Source: Pusillimonas sp. DMV24BSW_D (lineage in GTDB: Bacteria > Pseudomonadota > Gammaproteobacteria > Burkholderiales > Burkholderiaceae_B). From it: a DNA stretch of 64,000 nucleotides. Under the pieces are notes generated by a model. That model worked only from the letters and a program-made list of their open reading frames with translations, was not told the DNA's origin and ran no database searches. How positions within the stretch are numbered: position 1 is the first letter of the stretch; each line of letters opens with the position of its first letter. A program made the position numbers and the translations under genes. The stretch lies in the NCBI RefSeq assembly GCF_011388195.1, contig NZ_CP049990.1, positions 1,674,001-1,738,000 of the forward strand, in the 5' to 3' direction. Positions 50,540 through 59,262 of the stretch are shown here, in pieces.

Positions 50540-52423
50540 TTGCACTCAAAGACCGGATCAGGTCTGTTTCAGGTATTTATATTTATTGTGGTAAAGACGG
50601 TTCCGACCTCTGTGCAAGAGCTCGAGGCGCGGCTTGCGCACTCGACGGCCCTTGTTCGTCGATTGTATTTGCAATACGACGTGTCCGCGATTCTTGCCGA
50701 ATCCGAGTCCGAGGAAGAAGCTCTACCCCAGGTGCTACAGGCCATTGCACGCAACAAAAGTTGGGATCTCGCGCTTGCGTGGGTTTTCGATGATGAGCAG
50801 ATTAACTTGTATGAATGGTCGGAAATTGATGAGGACGTGTCTGATTACATTGATGCTTCGCGTGAACTGGCGCTGGAGCAGGTAGACGATTTGCCGGCTC
50901 AGGTGTTGGGCGCGAAAGATATTGTCTGGGTGCCAGACCTCAGCACTGAAGCGAGCCATAGCCGCCATGCAATTTCAACGCAGACCGGATGGTGCAACGC
51001 AGTGGCGTTTCCTTTGCAACATGGTCAGAAGTTGCTGGGCGTGATTGAGCTGGTTCGTCGTGATTGCGAACCCCTTGAGGAAGATCTGAAAGGGCTGTTG
51101 CGTATTCTGGGGCGCGACATTGCCCGGTTCATCGAGTCGGTGCGATACGAGGAAGAACTTGAGAAAAAGAATGCGCGGCTGGCGCAAGCACAGCTGATTG
51201 CCCGGATGGGGGTGTGGGAATGGCGGCCTTCCGACGATCGTCTCAGGACAAATGATGGAACGCTTATGGCGCTTGGTTTGCCCACCTCACAAACGCCCAG
51301 GAACTGCCAGGCCTATCTTGCTTTCGTACCTGAGCCTGATCGTACGCGTTTGCAAGAAGCGTTGTCGTCAGTTCAGAATCTGGACGTGGATGAAATCGAA
51401 CTTGAGCACACTTTTGCAAGCCAGGATGGTGTTCGTTTATTGGTTTTAAGAGCGAAAGCGCGTACCGACCGCCATGGTCGCTTGAAGAAAATTATTGGCA
51501 TGGTGCAGGATATTACCGAACGTGCCGCCTTAGAGCAGGAGTTAAGGCTTACCGCAGCGGCGGTTGAGCAGGCGGCCGAGGCAATGGTCATTTTGGACCA
51601 GCAAGGCAATATTGTGTCGGTGAATCCTGCCTTCACCCGAATTACCGGTTATAACAAAGAAGAAGTGAGGGGCAAAAGCATGTCGGCCTTGCTGCACTGG
51701 CCCACCGGTAAGCACGATGGTTCTTTCTTTCGTGCATTAACCGGCCGTCTATTAATGAGTGGCCACTGGGAAGGCGAAGTTTGGGCCCAGCGCAAGAATG
51801 GTGAGCAATTCCCCGAATTGTTGAGTATTAGCGTCATTCGCAACGCCGCCAACCAAATCACGCATTATGTCGGCGTGTTCAACGACATTTCAGATCAGAA
51901 AGATCAAGAAGAAAGGTTGCGACGGCGTGCGTTGTACGACCCGCTAACGGCGTTGCCGAATCGTTTTTTATTGCTTGATCATTTGGAAAAAGCAATCGAG
52001 CGCGCCAGCCGGCGTCAGTTGAAGTTGGCCGTGTGTTTTATGGATCTGGACCACTTCAAGCCGGTAAATGATACGTATGGGCACGAAACAGGCGATCAGT
52101 TATTGAAGCAGATTGCGGTTCGCCTGGTGCGAACGCTGCGTAAGAGCGATTTTGTGGCCCGTTTGGGGGGGGATGAATTTGTGTTGGTGCTGGAAGATAT
52201 CGACGGCCTCGCCCAGGTTGAGGGTGTCGCCCAAAAAGTGGTCGATGCCCTGCGCGAACCTTTTGCCTTAAATGACGCCACCGTTGAAATAGGCTGCAGC
52301 ATTGGAATTGCACTTTATCCGGATCATGCTGAACGGGCTAAAACGTTGTTGCGTTACGCAGATGAGGCTTTGTATGAAACCAAAGAGGCCGGCCGCGACG
52401 GGTATCGTATAACACGGCGTTGA
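50540..52423 (+). CDS. GAF-PAS-PAS-GGDEF diguanylate cyclase
   Basis: A protein of up to 627 residues. After a short leader there is a GAF domain (about 30-195), two PAS domains (about 215-330 and 340-455) and a GGDEF domain (about 465-627) with an intact RLGGDEFVLVLEDI active site and an I-site RKSD five residues before it. It should make cyclic-di-GMP under product feedback. No membrane segment is certain. The start is unclear: the listed one is TTG; an in-frame GTG about 50 bases downstream (residue 17, VKTVPTSVQ) could be the true start. The stop is 3 bases before a trypsin-like protease gene. Confidence 0.9.
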   Translation: MHSKTGSGLFQVFIFIVVKTVPTSVQELEARLAHSTALVRRLYLQYDVSAILAESESEEEALPQVLQAIARNKSWDLALAWVFDDEQINLYEWSEIDEDVSDYIDASRELALEQVDDLPAQVLGAKDIVWVPDLSTEASHSRHAISTQTGWCNAVAFPLQHGQKLLGVIELVRRDCEPLEEDLKGLLRILGRDIARFIESVRYEEELEKKNARLAQAQLIARMGVWEWRPSDDRLRTNDGTLMALGLPTSQTPRNCQAYLAFVPEPDRTRLQEALSSVQNLDVDEIELEHTFASQDGVRLLVLRAKARTDRHGRLKKIIGMVQDITERAALEQELRLTAAAVEQAAEAMVILDQQGNIVSVNPAFTRITGYNKEEVRGKSMSALLHWPTGKHDGSFFRALTGRLLMSGHWEGEVWAQRKNGEQFPELLSISVIRNAANQITHYVGVFNDISDQKDQEERLRRRALYDPLTALPNRFLLLDHLEKAIERASRRQLKLAVCFMDLDHFKPVNDTYGHETGDQLLKQIAVRLVRTLRKSDFVARLGGDEFVLVLEDIDGLAQVEGVAQKVVDALREPFALNDATVEIGCSIGIALYPDHAERAKTLLRYADEALYETKEAGRDGYRITRR

Positions 52424-52426
52424 ACT

Positions 52427-53266
52427 ATGCTCTATCAAGCTTTGAAACCCATAGTAGCGCTTGTATTTTTGTTGGTTTTTTCAATCGTCTTGGCGCGTCC
52501 GCCTATCGCAGACGCTCGTACCGATAATCGGCGAGCGCTGACTTCAGGAGCGGTCAAAGATTATGAAAAAGCCGTCGGGCAAATCCGGGCAACGGGGGTC
52601 GACCGCACCCGGCATTGCACCGGAACGGCAGTGGCACCTCAATTTGTGCTAACCGTGGTGCATTGCCTGTTCAACGATTTGGGTGAGCCCTATGGGAAAA
52701 TTGATTTTTTCCCCGGCGCGCGAGCTAATAACGGTGAGCCTTTTGGCTCTTTTCCTGTCTTACGCTACTATCGCCCGGTTCAATACCAGCTTGACCGCAA
52801 AACAGCCGGTAATTTGCGCTATGACCTTGCCTTGGTTGAAGTGGGTTTGAATCGAAAGGGTCAGCGTATAAGCGAGGCGGCCGGCGTTGTTCCGTTTCGC
52901 GCCGCCGATGGAACCACACCCGGTGTGATGACGACTCTGGGTTATCCGAACGATAAAGAGCTATACGGCGCCTATATTCAGTCTGACTGCCGCATTCGGC
53001 TTTTTGCCCGTATTTTGTACCGTACGGAATGTTTTGCCACCAAAGGCCAAAGTGGGTCGCCGGTACTGGTTTACGATGATAATCAGCAGCGCTACTATGT
53101 TCAGGGCGTGCTTAGCGGTGTGACTAAATCGGCCAGTTTTGCAACACGTATCACGCCTGAAAGAGAAGCTATTTTGCAGGCGATTGTTCAGGGGGATTAC
53201 CCTCAGGAAGTGCCGAACAACACGCGTGAAAAGTGGCAACAATATTATGTGGGTTCAGTGCCATAA
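52427..53266 (+). CDS. Secreted trypsin-like serine protease
   Basis: A 279-residue exported protease. The first 24-30 residues form a signal peptide (hydrophobic IVALVFLLVFSIVLA). The S1-like catalytic triad is visible: His in TVVHCLF (about residue 80), Asp in RYDLALVE (about 134) and Ser in GQSGSPVLV (about 210). The usual TAAHC is altered to VVHC. Cysteine pairs fit disulfides. It probably acts in periplasm or outside. It is 3 bases after the diguanylate cyclase stop, indicating one operon. Confidence 0.88.
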   Translation: MLYQALKPIVALVFLLVFSIVLARPPIADARTDNRRALTSGAVKDYEKAVGQIRATGVDRTRHCTGTAVAPQFVLTVVHCLFNDLGEPYGKIDFFPGARANNGEPFGSFPVLRYYRPVQYQLDRKTAGNLRYDLALVEVGLNRKGQRISEAAGVVPFRAADGTTPGVMTTLGYPNDKELYGAYIQSDCRIRLFARILYRTECFATKGQSGSPVLVYDDNQQRYYVQGVLSGVTKSASFATRITPEREAILQAIVQGDYPQEVPNNTREKWQQYYVGSVP

Positions 53267-53335
53267 GGTTGGGCGGGTTTAACCTGTGTTGCGGGGCCTT
53301 TTGATGCTGCAAGGGTCTTTCTTAAGAGGAAAAGC

Positions 53336-54556
53336 ATGGCTGGAGTAGAGCGAACGGCAACACGCATTGCCGGTTTCAAATCAGCGGAAATGGACTTCCA
53401 ACTGATGCGCTTGCTGGGCGCGGCCGGCGCCGGCGGCAGTACGGCAGGAGAAGTGTTTGCCGCCAGGGCACACATGGTTAACAACGATCCGCGTGAATGG
53501 CCCGGTGCATTTTCCCCCTTGGCCGATCGCTTGGTCAAAACGGCCGATCAGAACGTTAAACAAGGGCATCTGCCGGCGGCGGCATCCGCTTTGCTGCGGG
53601 CCGCCAATTATTATCGTTCGTCGGAATACTATTCCGATCCCTACGGCGATGGGGCGTTGCGTTTCGGGCAGGAATCCCGTAATGCCTTTATTCGGGCTGC
53701 GGGCATGTTGGCGCACCATATTGCGGCTGTCGATATTCCATTCGAAGGGCATGACTTGCCGGGTTACTTTATGCAGCCGGTATCAGGTTCCGCCGACGGC
53801 AGAACTGTCATCATCATGACGGGGTTCGACGGAACCGGGGAAGAGCTGTATTTTCAATCGGCCGCCGATGCGTTGAGTCGTGGCTATAACGTATTGATTG
53901 CAGAAGGGCCCGGGCAAGTGGGTTGTCTGCGCCGCTATCCTCATCTTTTGTTTCGGCCCGACTACGAAAAACCCATCTCGGCCGTTATTGATTACGCCGT
54001 TCGACATCAAAAGGTGGCGCCCGAGCGTTTGGCGCTGTACGGAATCAGCTATGGCGGATACTTCGCCTCACGGGCGGCGGCGCATGATCAACGGATTCGG
54101 GCATTAATTGTTAACTCTCCCATTATTGACCTGGGCGCCTATATGCGTGGGTTCGCGCATCTTGAAAGTGATGAAGTGCCGCCGGACGAGGACGTTTCTT
54201 TGGCCGAGGTGGACGAGGTCCCCGAGCAATACATGACTCAGGAGATAAAGCTGGCCTTCAAGTCGGCTTGTCGTCGTTTCGGCGTTGAGCGTTTTTCCGA
54301 ATGGATTGATGTATTGAGAGATTATCGGGTTGAGAATTTGGCGGCAATCCAGTGTCCCTCGTTGGCGCTGGTGGGTGCCGGCGAAGGCGACGAGGCGTTT
54401 CGCCAACACGAACGGTTTCGGCAAGCGGTATCCGGGCCGGTAACCAGCCGCATTTTTGAGCCGGAAGAGGGCGCCGACATGCACTGCCAATTGGGTAATT
54501 TGCCGCTTTCCAACGCAGTCATTTACAACTGGCTCGACAACGTTTTCGGAAAATAG
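53336..54556 (+). CDS. Alpha/beta hydrolase of the FrsA/dihydropseudooxynicotine-hydrolase-like type
   Basis: A 406-residue hydrolase with a roughly 140-residue helical N-terminal part (FSPLADRLVKTADQNVKQG, ASALLRAANYYRSSEYYSD) before the alpha/beta domain. Nucleophile motif GISYGGYFASR with Ser near 237, acidic residue in LVGAGEGDEAF and His in GADMHCQLGN complete a triad. MTGFDGTGEELYFQ resembles the oxyanion region. This domain plan resembles the FrsA/DHPON-hydrolase group; the substrate is unknown. AAGAGGAAAAGC precedes the ATG. It lies 69 bases after the protease gene and may share its transcript. Confidence 0.82.
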   Translation: MAGVERTATRIAGFKSAEMDFQLMRLLGAAGAGGSTAGEVFAARAHMVNNDPREWPGAFSPLADRLVKTADQNVKQGHLPAAASALLRAANYYRSSEYYSDPYGDGALRFGQESRNAFIRAAGMLAHHIAAVDIPFEGHDLPGYFMQPVSGSADGRTVIIMTGFDGTGEELYFQSAADALSRGYNVLIAEGPGQVGCLRRYPHLLFRPDYEKPISAVIDYAVRHQKVAPERLALYGISYGGYFASRAAAHDQRIRALIVNSPIIDLGAYMRGFAHLESDEVPPDEDVSLAEVDEVPEQYMTQEIKLAFKSACRRFGVERFSEWIDVLRDYRVENLAAIQCPSLALVGAGEGDEAFRQHERFRQAVSGPVTSRIFEPEEGADMHCQLGNLPLSNAVIYNWLDNVFGK

Positions 54557-54560
54557 AAGA

Positions 54561-55286
54561 TTAGTGCTTAGGGGCCGGAGCCTCGTCGTGTCGACGGCCA
54601 AAAAGAAGGGGATACAAAGCCAGGGTAAAAATGGTGGTCGCCAGAATCAGGGGCACCGCCACGCCGAAGTGCAGCAGCAAGGCTCCAATAACCGCACTGG
54701 TAAAAAACAGCAGTACGGAGCCTACCCGTCTTTGCCAGCGCGGGTTATTTCCTTTAACGAAATGGGAGTCGGCAAAGATTGCCGTATAGGTCATGGTCAT
54801 GACATTCGTGGCCAAATCCTGAATGCCGTAAGAGCGGACAATTGCATTCTGGATACCCATGGAAAAGGCGAGCATGCTAACCAACGCAATTCCGCTCCAG
54901 CTATCGGGCCGCGGGGCTGTTGTTAGTGCCAGCACGCATGCACAAACAAGCACGAACCACTCTACAACGTACCCAACGCGCTGGTATCGCCCGCTTTGCC
55001 TGGCCGCATTAACGATGTAACCGCCAAGTAGTGCGCCGAAGGTAAACGCGACAATGGCGGTGATGTAATGATCCATATTGGAAAAGTGGGTTCCTGTTCC
55101 CACAGTTAGGGCCAGCAAAAGCAGGTTGCCCGTCATCATTTCCGCAAAGGCACCGCCCAGCGCCAGAAAACACACCGCGTCAATAAGGCCGCATATCGAC
55201 GTGATCATGTAGAGCCCGGTGTGATATTCCCCAACATGTCGGCGTGCCCATCGCGTGGCGCTGTATGTTGGGTTGGAAATGCGCAT
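54561..55286 (-). CDS. YoaK/DUF1275 family membrane protein
   Basis: A roughly 241-residue protein with six to seven hydrophobic segments. YMITSICGLIDAVCFLALGG and FAEMMTGNLLLLALTVGTG near the start and GIQNAIVRSYG are characteristic of DUF1275 (YoaK). The family is uncharacterised. ATG 55286 is preferred; the longer frame has an unrelated basic extension. Convergent with the hydrolase gene, which ends 4 bases away. Confidence 0.88.
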   Translation of the reverse strand: MRISNPTYSATRWARRHVGEYHTGLYMITSICGLIDAVCFLALGGAFAEMMTGNLLLLALTVGTGTHFSNMDHYITAIVAFTFGALLGGYIVNAARQSGRYQRVGYVVEWFVLVCACVLALTTAPRPDSWSGIALVSMLAFSMGIQNAIVRSYGIQDLATNVMTMTYTAIFADSHFVKGNNPRWQRRVGSVLLFFTSAVIGALLLHFGVAVPLILATTIFTLALYPLLFGRRHDEAPAPKH

Positions 55287-55363
55287 CCTTGGCCTTTGTA
55301 AGGTTATTGATCTTGAATTGAACGGCAATGTTTTTGCTGAAAGGATTATGTCTTTAAAAAACA

Positions 55364-55394
55364 AAAACGCCAACCCCGAAGGATTGGCGTTTTT
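55364..55394 (-). terminator. Terminator-like hairpin after tRNA-Asn
   Basis: AACGCCAA pairs with TTGGCGTT, with extra pairing CC/GG near the loop and T/A runs outside. It lies a few bases after the tRNA on the minus strand. Confidence 0.75.
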
Positions 55395-55402
55395 TTGAAT
55401 TT

Positions 55403-55478
55403 TGGCTCCCCGAACTGGGTTCGAACCAGTGACCTGCGGATTAACAGTCCGTCGCTCTACCGACTGAGCTATCGGGGA
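55403..55478 (-). tRNA. tRNA-Asn (GTT)
   Basis: A 76-base cloverleaf beginning TCCCCGA and ending TCGGGGA plus discriminator G and an encoded CCA. Anticodon stem GGACT-loop-AATCC region carries GTT. TTCGAAC T-loop and AGTCGGTAGA D-loop are standard. Confidence 0.97.
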
Positions 55479-55492
55479 ATTGAAAGAACAAT

Positions 55493-55522
55493 ACTATAGC
55501 ACACAAAAACTTTTATAGGCAA
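55493..55522 (-). promoter_or_regulatory. Probable promoter of tRNA-Asn
   Basis: On the minus strand TTGCCT (55517-55522) and TATAGT (55493-55498) are separated by 18 bases, with transcription expected to start within about 10 bases of the mature tRNA 5' end. Confidence 0.55.
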
Positions 55523-55535
55523 ACTGGCCTGCCGT

Positions 55536-57101
55536 TTAGTTCTTCACCCGACCGCATTGCGGCCCGGGCGGGATAATACCCCATTTAACCATGAACGACG
55601 GGCTACGCTTGGAGCGCGACCAGTGTTGTTCGAACTCCCCCTTTATGCCGGCCGACTCATACAGCGCAATCAGTTGGGGGGACCAATATCCTTTTGCTTG
55701 GGGTGCGTAAACTACGAGGGCGCCGCAATTCAATGCCGTTGCCGGATCAAGCCAAGGTGACTGGAAGTAGTTGGCACCAATGAAAACCTGGGTGTTGCGA
55801 TTCAGGTTCAGGGCGATATTACCGCCAAACCATCGGTCCGACGCCACCAGGGGCACGGGTGTATTGGGAACGTGTTGTTCCCATATGGCATTAAGTTTGC
55901 TTGCCAGCTCCGGCCCGGCAAAAACCGACCGGGCGTCGCGCCCCGCATATTCCGCAATGGGGCCGCGCGCCAGCCCGTAAGCGAGTGCCATGATCAGTTG
56001 CATTGCAACCGCCAGAACCAGGGTGCGTTGCAGCCAGATACGGTCGTTGCCTTTCAGTTTCCAGAAGGCGTAGAAGCCGAACAGAACAAAAAAAGTCGTG
56101 CCCCACGATGCGGTCAGGCTGGTTCCCAAGGCTGCCGAAATGGCAACCGTTAAAATAAAGGGGCTCAGCCCCACCCATAGCAGGAACTGTCGCGCGCCCG
56201 CATTCAGCATGCCCGCATAGGTTTGGTCGGTGACCAGGTGAAGCGTTTCAATGGGCTTGCGTCGTTGCCAGTACCACAGCGCACCCCAAAGCAGAACCAT
56301 GGGGCTCAGGCGTGCCAGTTGGTCGAGCACGAACGCGATAATACTTTGCCATGCTTGCGAATAGCTGTTGCTTTGCATGGAGGCGTCGGCGTACTGCAGG
56401 GGAGCGAAATGGTGGCTGATTAGCCACAGCAAGTGCGGTAGCAACGTAACAAGGAATATGCAGGCGCCTACCAGCAAGCCTTTTTGAACTGACTTGCGAC
56501 GCAAATCCCCATGCACAAGCATGAAAAGAAAAAATGCAGCGAACTGAACCAGAGCACTGTATTTGGTGAGCATGGCCAAGGCGGCGACGAAACCCAGCGC
56601 GGCCCAATTAACCAGGGAGTCGAATTTCAATGCGCGATAAAACAGCCAAACGCAGGCGGCAATTGACCAAAGCTGCGCCGTATTATGGTTGTAGATGGTT
56701 GACCGAAGCGAAAAGTACATGGTGACCGACACCATGACAGTGGCCAGGAGGGCGCGTCGCGCGGAAGTAATCTCACAGCCAAAAAGGTATACAAAAACCA
56801 ATGCCGCCGCCGACATAAGCTGCCCGGCAAAAAAAGAAACCCATACTTCCCGGCCGAATAGTTCAACAAGCACATACAGAATCCAGGTGGGGAGAGGGGG
56901 GTGTTTGGCGTATCCCCATTCCAGGCTGGACGCCCAAATAAGCCCTTCCATGCCATCCAGGTAGGGGGCCCGATGGCTCGCAGCGGTGGATATCGTCCAG
57001 AGCGCGATCATCCCTAAAAGATAAATGATCAGCACCAGTAGTGGGGCGACCGATGAACTGTTTGATGATGAAGCGGAAATGCGGGAAGGGATGAGGCTCA
57101 T
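55536..57101 (-). CDS. GT39 family membrane glycosyltransferase
   Basis: A 521-residue protein with about ten to twelve hydrophobic helices, matching the dolichyl-phosphate-mannose-protein mannosyltransferase-like (PMT_2/GT39) family: RAPYLDGMEGLIWASSLEWG in the first loop, then AKHPPLPTWILYVL with the conserved HPPL motif. The C-terminal third (about 400-521) is a periplasmic globular part. Such enzymes transfer sugars from polyprenyl-phosphate donors. Donor and acceptor unknown. It differs clearly from the GT39 gene at 32-34 kb. Divergent from the AI-2E transporter gene. Confidence 0.85.
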   Translation of the reverse strand: MSLIPSRISASSSNSSSVAPLLVLIIYLLGMIALWTISTAASHRAPYLDGMEGLIWASSLEWGYAKHPPLPTWILYVLVELFGREVWVSFFAGQLMSAAALVFVYLFGCEITSARRALLATVMVSVTMYFSLRSTIYNHNTAQLWSIAACVWLFYRALKFDSLVNWAALGFVAALAMLTKYSALVQFAAFFLFMLVHGDLRRKSVQKGLLVGACIFLVTLLPHLLWLISHHFAPLQYADASMQSNSYSQAWQSIIAFVLDQLARLSPMVLLWGALWYWQRRKPIETLHLVTDQTYAGMLNAGARQFLLWVGLSPFILTVAISAALGTSLTASWGTTFFVLFGFYAFWKLKGNDRIWLQRTLVLAVAMQLIMALAYGLARGPIAEYAGRDARSVFAGPELASKLNAIWEQHVPNTPVPLVASDRWFGGNIALNLNRNTQVFIGANYFQSPWLDPATALNCGALVVYAPQAKGYWSPQLIALYESAGIKGEFEQHWSRSKRSPSFMVKWGIIPPGPQCGRVKN

Positions 57102-57216
57102 TTTTCGGGTGCGTTCGGGGTTAAGTAAACGGTTTGCAGAAGTTTAGCGGTATGATGGCTGCTTGTCCGCTTTTGGAAGCGGATCGGCTCAAATTATTGG
57201 AACATACGGAGCATAC

Positions 57217-58278
57217 ATGGGCGAAAATGGTACGTATTACCGCAGCTTTGTGACCCTGTTAATTGTAGTGTCACTGGCATTCGGTTGGCTGTTGCTGCCT
57301 TATTACAGCGCGATATTTTGGGGAGCTGTTCTGGCGGTAAGTTTTTCGCCCTTGCACCGGCGCATTACCGAGCGCTTTCCCCGTTATCCGAATTTGTCTG
57401 CACTCGCGACATTATTCATTTGTCTTGTCATTGTGATTTTGCCGCTGCTCGTGCTCATTAGTGCTTTACTGCGGGAAGGGGCATTGATTTACCAGCGCCT
57501 TGAGAGTGGTGAGTTGAATCTCGGCTTGTACTACGAGCGCATTGTCGATGCGTTGCCGGCTTCCGTGCACCAATTATTGCAAGAGCTTGGGCTGGGGGAT
57601 ATGTTCAGTCTTCAGGAAAAGCTATCGGCGGGCGCCCTTGAGGGGAGCAAGTTTATTGCGGGTCAGGCCGTGAGTATTGGCCAGAACACGGCGGGTGTCG
57701 TGATTAGCCTGGGCATTATGTTGTATTTGCTTTTTTTCCTGTTGCGTGATGGTGCCCACCTGGCTCGTACGGTTAAGTTGCTTATGCCTTTGGACGATGA
57801 ACATAAACTTATGCTCATTCAAAAGTTCATCACGGTGGTGCGTGCCACGATCAAGGGCAATATTGTGGTTGCCGCCACTCAGGGCGCGCTAGGCGGCTTC
57901 ATTTTCTGGGTGCTGGGAATCGAAGGGGCCTTGTTGTGGGGCGTCATTATGGCGTTCCTGTCGTTATTACCGGCTGTGGGCGCCGCAATTATCTGGTTCC
58001 CGGTTGCCGTGTATTTTCTGGTTACGGGGGCCTACGTTGATGCAACTATTCTTATTGCGTTCGGCGTGTTTGTTATCGGCCTTGTCGATAATATTTTGCG
58101 CCCGCTGTTGGTCGGTAAGGATACGAAAATGCCCGATTACGTTGTGCTGGTATCCACCTTGGGCGGCTTGGCGACGTTTGGGTTGAACGGTTTTGTTATT
58201 GGCCCGTTGCTGGCGGCGTTGTTCATGTCGGTATGGTCATTGTTTCCTGCGGCAATCAAAGCGCACCATGGGCGCTAG
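57217..58278 (+). CDS. AI-2E family transporter (PerM/TqsA-like)
   Basis: A 353-residue inner-membrane protein with about seven to eight helices. LLLPYYSAIFWGAVLAVSF near the start and GIEGALLWGVIMAFLSLLPAVG toward the end are typical of the family, whose members export autoinducer-2 or act as Na+/H+ antiporters or permeases. Function here is undetermined. ATG 57217 has CGGAG seven bases upstream; the longer frame at 57163 shows no family similarity. Confidence 0.88.
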   Translation: MGENGTYYRSFVTLLIVVSLAFGWLLLPYYSAIFWGAVLAVSFSPLHRRITERFPRYPNLSALATLFICLVIVILPLLVLISALLREGALIYQRLESGELNLGLYYERIVDALPASVHQLLQELGLGDMFSLQEKLSAGALEGSKFIAGQAVSIGQNTAGVVISLGIMLYLLFFLLRDGAHLARTVKLLMPLDDEHKLMLIQKFITVVRATIKGNIVVAATQGALGGFIFWVLGIEGALLWGVIMAFLSLLPAVGAAIIWFPVAVYFLVTGAYVDATILIAFGVFVIGLVDNILRPLLVGKDTKMPDYVVLVSTLGGLATFGLNGFVIGPLLAALFMSVWSLFPAAIKAHHGR

Positions 58279-58348
58279 CTAAAGATTTCAACTGAGTGGT
58301 CGTTAAACGTTTCAGTGCAAATAAAATTATTGCGAATGAGTCATAGCC

Positions 58349-59122
58349 ATGAGTGAAAACCAGAGCCCGATGGAGCCTGTTGATGATATTGATCCGGATG
58401 ATCCGTATACGTTAACGGCACCGCTGGAAATTCAGTCGGTGTTGCGTAATATTAAACTCAGTAAATCACTGGTTCACGTATACGTGCTTGGTCAGGAAGC
58501 GTCTGCCATTACCACGGTGCTCGATATCGATTCAAAAGAAAACCGCTTGGTCGTCGATTCCTTCAACGACCCCGCAGTGACGCAGCAGGTGCTGCGTGCC
58601 CGCAAGCTCATTGGCCAAGCCACGCTGGATCGCATTCATGTCAAGTTTGTGTGCCCGCCTCTGACGTCCTGTGAATTCGAAGGTAAACCTGCGCTTGAGG
58701 CGGCAATGCCAACGGCTTTATCGTATTTGCAGCGTCGGGATGCTTATCGAATCGAAACTCCGGTCGTGAACCCGGTTATGTGTACCATTACGCTCAGTGA
58801 AGAGAGCAAAACCCGCAAAGTTCGTTTGCCGCTTGCCGATATCAGCATTGGTGGAATAGGGCTTTACGATGAGCAGCAATTGCCCGAGCACTCCATTGGT
58901 ACGATTTATGAAGATTGCCAGATCGCGCTGCCCGACGTGGGGAATCTAACAGCTGCGTTGCGTATTCAACACGTAACCGACCAAACCCTTACCAACGGCA
59001 AAACACGCCTGCGTTTGGGCTGTGCGTTCGTGAACCCGTCGAATTCAGCCATTAATATGGTGCAGCGCTATGTTGGACGCCTTGAGCGCGAACTGTTGGC
59101 GAAAAAGCGCGGCTTTGTCTGA
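58349..59122 (+). CDS. YcgR-like PilZ domain cyclic-di-GMP receptor
   Basis: A 257-residue cytoplasmic protein with an N-terminal YcgR-type domain (about 20-130) and a C-terminal PilZ domain (about 135-245). The cyclic-di-GMP binding signature is present as QRRDAYRIETP followed by DISIGGIGL. In enterobacteria YcgR slows flagellar rotation; other relatives affect pili or polysaccharide. Start supported by ATG after GAGTCATAGCC without strong ribosome site. It is close to the diguanylate cyclase and EAL genes but not in the same operon. Confidence 0.9.
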   Translation: MSENQSPMEPVDDIDPDDPYTLTAPLEIQSVLRNIKLSKSLVHVYVLGQEASAITTVLDIDSKENRLVVDSFNDPAVTQQVLRARKLIGQATLDRIHVKFVCPPLTSCEFEGKPALEAAMPTALSYLQRRDAYRIETPVVNPVMCTITLSEESKTRKVRLPLADISIGGIGLYDEQQLPEHSIGTIYEDCQIALPDVGNLTAALRIQHVTDQTLTNGKTRLRLGCAFVNPSNSAINMVQRYVGRLERELLAKKRGFV

Positions 59123-59160
59123 AAACGCATGCAGTTTTAGAAGGCGCTTTCAAAAAACGC

Positions 59161-59166
59161 TATAAT
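59161..59166 (+). promoter_or_regulatory. -10 element of tRNA-Thr promoter
   Basis: A perfect TATAAT lies 20 bases before the tRNA. A -35 (TTAGAA, 59137-59142) with 18-base spacing is weak. Confidence 0.55.
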
Positions 59167-59185
59167 CGCAACCCTGAATCTTTCA

Positions 59186-59261
59186 GCCGATGTAGCTCAG
59201 TTGGTAGAGCAGCGCATTCGTAATGCGAAGGTCGGGGGTTCGACTCCTCTCATCGGCACCA
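59186..59261 (+). tRNA. tRNA-Thr (CGT)
   Basis: A 76-base tRNA beginning GCCGATG and ending CATCGGC-A plus encoded CCA. The anticodon is CGT. The sequence is nearly the same as E. coli thrW. It ends one base before the stop codon of the convergent permease gene, so no separate terminator is present. Confidence 0.97.
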
Positions 59262-59262
59262 T

